DNA of 9,879 nucleotides from Actinomycetota bacterium (GTDB taxonomy: Bacteria; Actinomycetota; Humimicrobiia; Humimicrobiales; Humimicrobiaceae): the NCBI GenBank assembly GCA_003486795.1, contig DNFX01000274.1, positions 1-9,879 on the forward strand, written 5' to 3'. Shown in pieces: positions 5,906-9,879 of the stretch (positions are counted from its first letter, which is position 1; each line of letters opens with the position of its first letter). The position numbers were made by a program, and so were the translations under genes. The notes under the pieces are model-generated. The model worked only from the letters and a program-made list of their open reading frames with translations, was not told the origin of the DNA and did no database searches.

Positions 5906-6943
5906 TTAATTAAAAATCTTTGCAATTTCGTAAAGTTCAAGATCCATTTCCTTGTACTGGCTCAGAACTTTCTCCATAGGTTCAGCACCTATATGATTGC
6001 CTTCAAAACAAACCATATAATCAAATTTTTTCTCATTTATAAGCTCCACAGATTTTATGCCTATCCTTGTTGCAAGAATTCTGTCAAATGCAGTAGGTTT
6101 TCCGCCCCTCTGAAGGTGGCCAAGCACAGTTACCCTTGTTTCATAACCGGTTCTTCTCTCGATTTCCTTTGCAATCGTATTACCTATTCCACCGATAGTT
6201 CCGTGATTTGATAATTCAAACATTGGTTTTACTTCCAGCTTCATTTTTTTTGTATCAGGTTTTGCCCCTTCTGCTACCACAATGATGCTGTAGTCCTTGC
6301 CTCTTTCACGTCTTCCTTCAATAACATTTACTATATAGTCATAATCAAACTGAACTTCAGGGATAAGTATCAGGTCAGCTCCCCCTGCTATCCCTGAATA
6401 CAGGGCTATCCAGCCTGCTTCCCTTCCCATTACTTCCAGAATCATAATCCTGTGATGGGACGAAGCTGTTGTGTGGAGTTTGTCAATGGCATCAGTGGCA
6501 ATCTCGACTGCCGTATCAAATCCGATTGAGTAATCATTAAAATTAATATCATTGTCAATGGTCTGTGGTATTCCCACACCTTTTATTCCATACTGGCCGA
6601 GTCTGTGCATTACCATATTTTCGTCATCTCCGCCTATGCATATTATGGCATCAATTTTATATTTATTGATATTATCCTTTACAAGTTCGACGCCATTTTC
6701 AATTTTAAAGGGATTTACCCTTGCTGAGCCGAGAATCGTTCCTCCGGTGTCCAGTATCCCAGATACGAGTTCACGATCCATCTCAAAAATATTTCCCGTA
6801 ATTAACCCATCCCAGCCATTTTTAATGCCGATCATTTTATAACCATGCATTACTGCCTTAATATATACTGCCCTGATTATTGCATTGGTAGCGGGTGTAT
6901 CTCCTCCACCGGTTAGTATCCCGATTGTTTTGATATCGTTCAT
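5906..6943 (-). CDS. 6-phosphofructokinase, likely PPi-type or unusual phosphoryl-donor specificity
   Basis: Phosphorylates fructose-6-phosphate to fructose-1,6-bisphosphate, one step before the aldolase at the left edge. PFK-A family motifs: GILTGGGDTPATNAIIRA (8-25), LGSAR (71-75), IGGDDE (103-108), GIPQTIDND (124-132, catalytic base Asp130), MGREAGW (172-178), IPEV (194-197) and LGHLQRGG (274-281, substrate-binding His276 and Arg279). Length 345 aa fits the short bacterial form. In E. coli numbering, residue 104 is Asp (Asp107 here), typical of PPi-dependent enzymes, while residue 124 is Gln (Gln127), where PPi enzymes have Lys and ATP enzymes Gly. Donor preference is thus unresolved; I lean to PPi or mixed. 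The MGREAG form also fits the group with many PPi enzymes. ATG is preceded by a strong GGAGG (6950-6954). The gap from gatB is 80 bp, so it may have its own promoter. Confidence 0.93.
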   Translation of the reverse strand: MNDIKTIGILTGGGDTPATNAIIRAVYIKAVMHGYKMIGIKNGWDGLITGNIFEMDRELVSGILDTGGTILGSARVNPFKIENGVELVKDNINKYKIDAIICIGGDDENMVMHRLGQYGIKGVGIPQTIDNDINFNDYSIGFDTAVEIATDAIDKLHTTASSHHRIMILEVMGREAGWIALYSGIAGGADLILIPEVQFDYDYIVNVIEGRRERGKDYSIIVVAEGAKPDTKKMKLEVKPMFELSNHGTIGGIGNTIAKEIERRTGYETRVTVLGHLQRGGKPTAFDRILATRIGIKSVELINEKKFDYMVCFEGNHIGAEPMEKVLSQYKEMDLELYEIAKIFN

Positions 6944-7023
6944 GGACGACCTCCATAAGTGTTTGCATATAAAAAAATAATATATAATCTAATTTTAAAC
7001 CAAAATAATAATAAATAGCAGTT
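6944..7023 (-). promoter_or_regulatory. AT-rich spacer between gatB and phosphofructokinase gene, possible internal promoter/operator
   Basis: This is the largest gap in the minus cluster. It has no hairpin plus T-run that would end the gatAB transcript. On the minus strand it holds TTGGTT followed after 15 bases by TATTAT, a weak promoter candidate, and TATATGCAA (6971-6963), the same 9 bases as at 558-566 in the aldolase promoter. The strong GGAGG for the next gene is at 6954-6950. Confidence 0.3.
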
Positions 7024-8499
7024 TTAGGAAAGTTTTTTAATTATTATTTCGTTCACCATGGCAGGATTAGCCTTTCCTTTTGTCTTCTGCATAATCTGGC
7101 CTACTATGAAACCGATAGCTTTTACCTTTCCTGCCTTATACTGACTGACAGCATCAGGATTATTTTTTATTGCCTCTTCGACAATGGATTCCAGTTCTAC
7201 GGTATCGCTTATCTGTTCAAGACCTTTTTTCTTTATTATCTCGTCAGGGTCAGAACCCTCATGATACATCTCCTCAAAAACTGATTTGGCTATTTTTGAG
7301 CTTATCTTTCCATCATCGATGAGTTTTACAAGACTTGCAAGATATGCCGGCCTGATTTTACTGTCTTTTATAGTAATCTGGTCTTTGTTCAGAAAAGCAC
7401 TGAAATCCCCCATAAGCCAGTTACAGATACCTTTCGGATTCGACCTGTATGAATCGAGAGCTTTTTCAAAATAATACGCAATCTCAAAATCACTGGATAA
7501 AAAAGAACTGTCATAATCCGAAAGCCCAAGTTCTTCCCTGTATCTTTTCTCTTTCTGGCTGGGAAGTTCAGGAATAGAGTCCTTAACCTGTCTGATCCAG
7601 CCTTCATCAATATTTATGGGAACGAGATCAGGGTCAGGAAAATATCTGTAGTCATGGGCTTCTTCCTTTGATCTCAGAACTTTTGTAGACTGCGTCTTGT
7701 CATCATAATGCCTTGTCTGCTGTATCACTTTCTTCCCGGAATTTACTACAGAAATCTGTCTGCCAGCTTCATATTCAAGAGCTTTCTGGATGAATTTAAA
7801 TGAATTAAGGTTCTTTATTTCAGTCCTTGTACCAAGCTTTTCAGATTCCTTAAGTTTTACAGATATGTTTGCATCACACCTGATGCTTCCCTCCTCCATG
7901 CTGCAGTCACTGACACCCAGACACAAAAGAATATTTCTCAGAGTAATCATGTATTGTTTTGCTTCCAGAGGGCTTTTTATTTCAGGTTCAGTTACAATTT
8001 CAATCAGGGGAGTTCCAGCTCTGTTAAAATCACCTATACTGTAATCTGCCTCGCTTATCCTGCCGGTCACACCGCTGTGCACAAGTTTTCCGGCATCTTC
8101 TTCCATATGAACTCTTGTTATTCCGACTCTTCTGACATAATCTCCAACATTTACATCTATATATCCATTCACTCCTATTGGAAGATTGTACTGGGATATC
8201 TGGTAATTTTTGGGCATATCCGGATAAAAATAATTTTTCCTGTGAAATATTGTATATTCATTTATCCTGCAGTTAAGCGCTAGTGCTATTTTCATCGCGT
8301 ATTCGACTGCTTTTTTATTAACAACAGGCAGTGAACCCGGATGGCCAAGACAGACGGGACATGTATTGCTGTTCGGTTTTTCGCCGAAAGAAATTCTGCA
8401 ACCGCAGAACATCTTTGTTTTAGTAGAAAGTTCAACATGAGTTTCAAGACCGATTATTGTCTCGAATCTGCTTTCATCCTGGCCGGTTTTATCAGCCAT
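7024..8499 (-). CDS. gatB: Aspartyl/glutamyl-tRNA(Asn/Gln) amidotransferase subunit B
   Basis: The GatCAB subunit that binds mischarged tRNA, activates Glu (or Asp) by phosphorylation and receives ammonia from GatA. Residues counted from the ATG at 8499: FETIIGLETHVEL (12-24), the Zn-binding CxC-x12-CxxC set (Cys32, Cys34, Cys47, Cys50), then LGHPGSLPVVN (51-61). Further on are the HMEEDAGKL and FNRAGTPLIEIVTEP segments. The helical and YqeY-like tail domain, with GQIMQKTKGKANP near the end, contacts tRNA. At 491 aa it is full length. Start choice is open: ATG at 8499 lies 11 bases after the gatA stop but lacks a Shine-Dalgarno. An in-frame TTG at 8535, with GGAAAGAG upstream, would add 12 residues and overlap gatA by 25 bp. 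I prefer the ATG because the added residues look unconserved. Co-transcription with gatA is nearly certain. Confidence 0.96.
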   Translation of the reverse strand: MADKTGQDESRFETIIGLETHVELSTKTKMFCGCRISFGEKPNSNTCPVCLGHPGSLPVVNKKAVEYAMKIALALNCRINEYTIFHRKNYFYPDMPKNYQISQYNLPIGVNGYIDVNVGDYVRRVGITRVHMEEDAGKLVHSGVTGRISEADYSIGDFNRAGTPLIEIVTEPEIKSPLEAKQYMITLRNILLCLGVSDCSMEEGSIRCDANISVKLKESEKLGTRTEIKNLNSFKFIQKALEYEAGRQISVVNSGKKVIQQTRHYDDKTQSTKVLRSKEEAHDYRYFPDPDLVPINIDEGWIRQVKDSIPELPSQKEKRYREELGLSDYDSSFLSSDFEIAYYFEKALDSYRSNPKGICNWLMGDFSAFLNKDQITIKDSKIRPAYLASLVKLIDDGKISSKIAKSVFEEMYHEGSDPDEIIKKKGLEQISDTVELESIVEEAIKNNPDAVSQYKAGKVKAIGFIVGQIMQKTKGKANPAMVNEIIIKKLS

Positions 8500-8510
8500 A
8501 TTTAAATTGT

Positions 8511-9879
8511 TTAGATTACTGGCTCTGTCTTCCAATTTATTTCTCTTTCCAGAATATGAGCTGCCTTGAATATATTGTCTTCTCTTAAAGTATCTGCCAT
8601 TATCTGAAAACCTATGGGAAGTTTGTCAGCAGATAACCCACAGGGTATTGAAATGGCAGGGATTCCTGCAAGATTTACCGGTATTGTACAAATATCTGAT
8701 AAATACATCATCAAAGGGTCATCCATTCTTTCCCCAAGCTTAAACGCTGTAGTAGGTGAAGTCGGACTTACAAGAATGTCAAACTTTGAAAATGCTTTTT
8801 TAAAATCATTGATTATAAGTGTCCTGACTTTCTGTGCTTTCTCATAATAAGCATCATAGTATCCTGAAGAAAGACAATAGGTGCCTATCATTATTCTTCT
8901 TTTGACTTCCGGTCCGAAACCGGCTGCCCGGGTTTTCCTGTACATCTCCCTGAGCCCCTGAGCATCTTTATCTCTGTAACCGTATCTTACTCCGTCAAAT
9001 CTTGAAAGATTAGAGCTTGCTTCAGAAGGAGCTATTATGTAGTAAACGCTTAAAGCATATTCTAGGCTTGGAAGAGTAGTTTCCTCAACTTCTGCACCGT
9101 TTTTCTCAAGTATTTTTATTGTATTTAAAACTGATTCTTTAACCTGGCTGTCTATTTCTTTAACCATAAGTTCTTTCGGGACACCGGCTTTCATTCCTTT
9201 TAAATCCTGCACGGGTTTATATATATAATCTTGTTTATCCTTCATATTAATTGAAGTCGAGTCAGACTCATCATGGCCGGATATTGCATTATAAAGATTG
9301 ATGCAGTCAGTAACATCCCTGGTAAAAGGGCCTATCTGGTCAAGGGATGATGCAAAAGCTACCAGCCCGTATCTTGAAACCCTCCCGTAAGTCGGCTTGA
9401 ACCCTACAACACCGCAAAGTGACGCAGGCTGCCTTATTGATCCGCCGGTATCGGAACCGAGAGAGCACACTGCCTCAAATGAAGCAACACTTGCTGCAGG
9501 ACCTCCGCTTGAACCTCCCGGCACTCTTACAGTATCCCAGGGGTTTTTTACAACACCAAATGCCGAATTTTCATTTGATGAACCCATTGCAAACTCATCC
9601 ATATTTGCCTTTCCGAGTAAAAGAAATTTATGGGCATTCAGTTTTTTTATTACAGTTGCGTCATAAATAGAAGAGTAGTCAGAAAGGATTTTTGAACCGC
9701 AGGTAGTTCTGACATCTCTGATGCATATATTATCTTTTATTGCCAGGGGAATTCCGGTGAAATTTCTGATTTCTCCGCCTTCAGCAATATATTTATCGAT
9801 TTGTTTTGCATTTCCGATTATTTCATCAGGTTTAAAAGTTATAAAAGCATTTATTTCTCTGTCAGCCTCTTTTATTCTT
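8511..9879 (-). CDS. gatA: Aspartyl/glutamyl-tRNA(Asn/Gln) amidotransferase subunit A (5' end off right edge)
   Basis: Amidase-signature glutaminase subunit of GatCAB; it releases ammonia from glutamine and channels it to GatB. The reading frame is open to the window edge, giving 455 residues here. The Met at 9602, within GKANMDEF, is internal and not the start. The catalytic set is complete: Lys in LAIKDN (window residue 48), cis-Ser in PGGSSGG (123), and nucleophile Ser in DTGGSIRQP (147). The spacings of 75 and 24 residues match Staphylococcus aureus GatA (Lys79, Ser154, Ser178), so about 31 N-terminal residues are missing. FAMGSSNENSAFG and GFKPTYGRVSRYGL are further family signatures, and the C-terminal part carries PVNLAGIPAISIPCG, also typical. 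It ends in TAA at 8511-8513, just before gatB. gatC is not in the window and may precede gatA. Confidence 0.97.
   Translation of the reverse strand, partial: RIKEADREINAFITFKPDEIIGNAKQIDKYIAEGGEIRNFTGIPLAIKDNICIRDVRTTCGSKILSDYSSIYDATVIKKLNAHKFLLLGKANMDEFAMGSSNENSAFGVVKNPWDTVRVPGGSSGGPAASVASFEAVCSLGSDTGGSIRQPASLCGVVGFKPTYGRVSRYGLVAFASSLDQIGPFTRDVTDCINLYNAISGHDESDSTSINMKDKQDYIYKPVQDLKGMKAGVPKELMVKEIDSQVKESVLNTIKILEKNGAEVEETTLPSLEYALSVYYIIAPSEASSNLSRFDGVRYGYRDKDAQGLREMYRKTRAAGFGPEVKRRIMIGTYCLSSGYYDAYYEKAQKVRTLIINDFKKAFSKFDILVSPTSPTTAFKLGERMDDPLMMYLSDICTIPVNLAGIPAISIPCGLSADKLPIGFQIMADTLREDNIFKAAHILEREINWKTEPVI

Noticed and set aside
9597..9602. Met at 9602 as the start of gatA
   Set aside because: The frame stays open upstream to the window edge and that part encodes conserved GatA sequence, including the catalytic Lys in LAIKDN, so this Met is internal.
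1..9879. CRISPR array, tRNA, rRNA, insertion sequence, toxin-antitoxin or defence island
   Set aside because: No regularly spaced repeats, cloverleaf sequences, transposase motifs or defence-type domains were seen; the window is mostly housekeeping genes.

Overview
The window comes from an AT-rich bacterium (roughly 35-40% GC by eye) with compact, SD-led genes. The gene set suggests a fermentative, probably anaerobic organism: class II aldolase, a phosphofructokinase with PPi-type features, an acetokinase-family protein, and the indirect GatAB/GltX route to Gln-tRNA. A class A penicillin-binding protein with a C-terminal PASTA-like domain shows a peptidoglycan wall and leans towards a Gram-positive-like or deep-branching lineage. 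I cannot name the phylum from sequence alone.

Layout. 1-496 (-) is the 5' part of a class II fructose-bisphosphate aldolase gene, running off the left edge. 497-731 is a divergent intergenic region with a well-spaced aldolase promoter whose spacer holds a perfect operator-like palindrome, a very AT-rich block, and a possible -10 for the next gene. 732-2996 (+) is the bifunctional penicillin-binding protein, ending in a 12-bp inverted repeat and T-run that form a likely terminator straddling the stop codon. 3110-4639 (+) is gltX. It meets the minus-strand cluster tail to tail with one base between stop codons. The minus cluster, in transcription order, is gatA (9879, cut off) - gatB - phosphofructokinase - acetokinase-like gene (ending 4641), with gaps of 11, 80 and 26 bp.

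How the genes work together. GltX (if non-discriminating) plus GatAB make Gln-tRNA(Gln) from Glu-tRNA(Gln); gatC is not visible and may lie upstream of gatA. Aldolase and phosphofructokinase are consecutive glycolytic steps, and the acetokinase-like protein could yield ATP by substrate-level phosphorylation if it is active on an acyl phosphate.

The most unusual signal is in the metabolic enzymes: all three have atypical residues at normally conserved active-site positions. The phosphofructokinase has D/Q where ATP enzymes have G/G and PPi enzymes D/K. The acetokinase homologue has K, E and G where characterised acetate kinases have R91, D148 and N211. The aldolase has Ile for the first His of HLDH. 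I see no CRISPR array, tRNA, rRNA, insertion sequence or phage gene, and no evidence for a wholly new multi-gene system.
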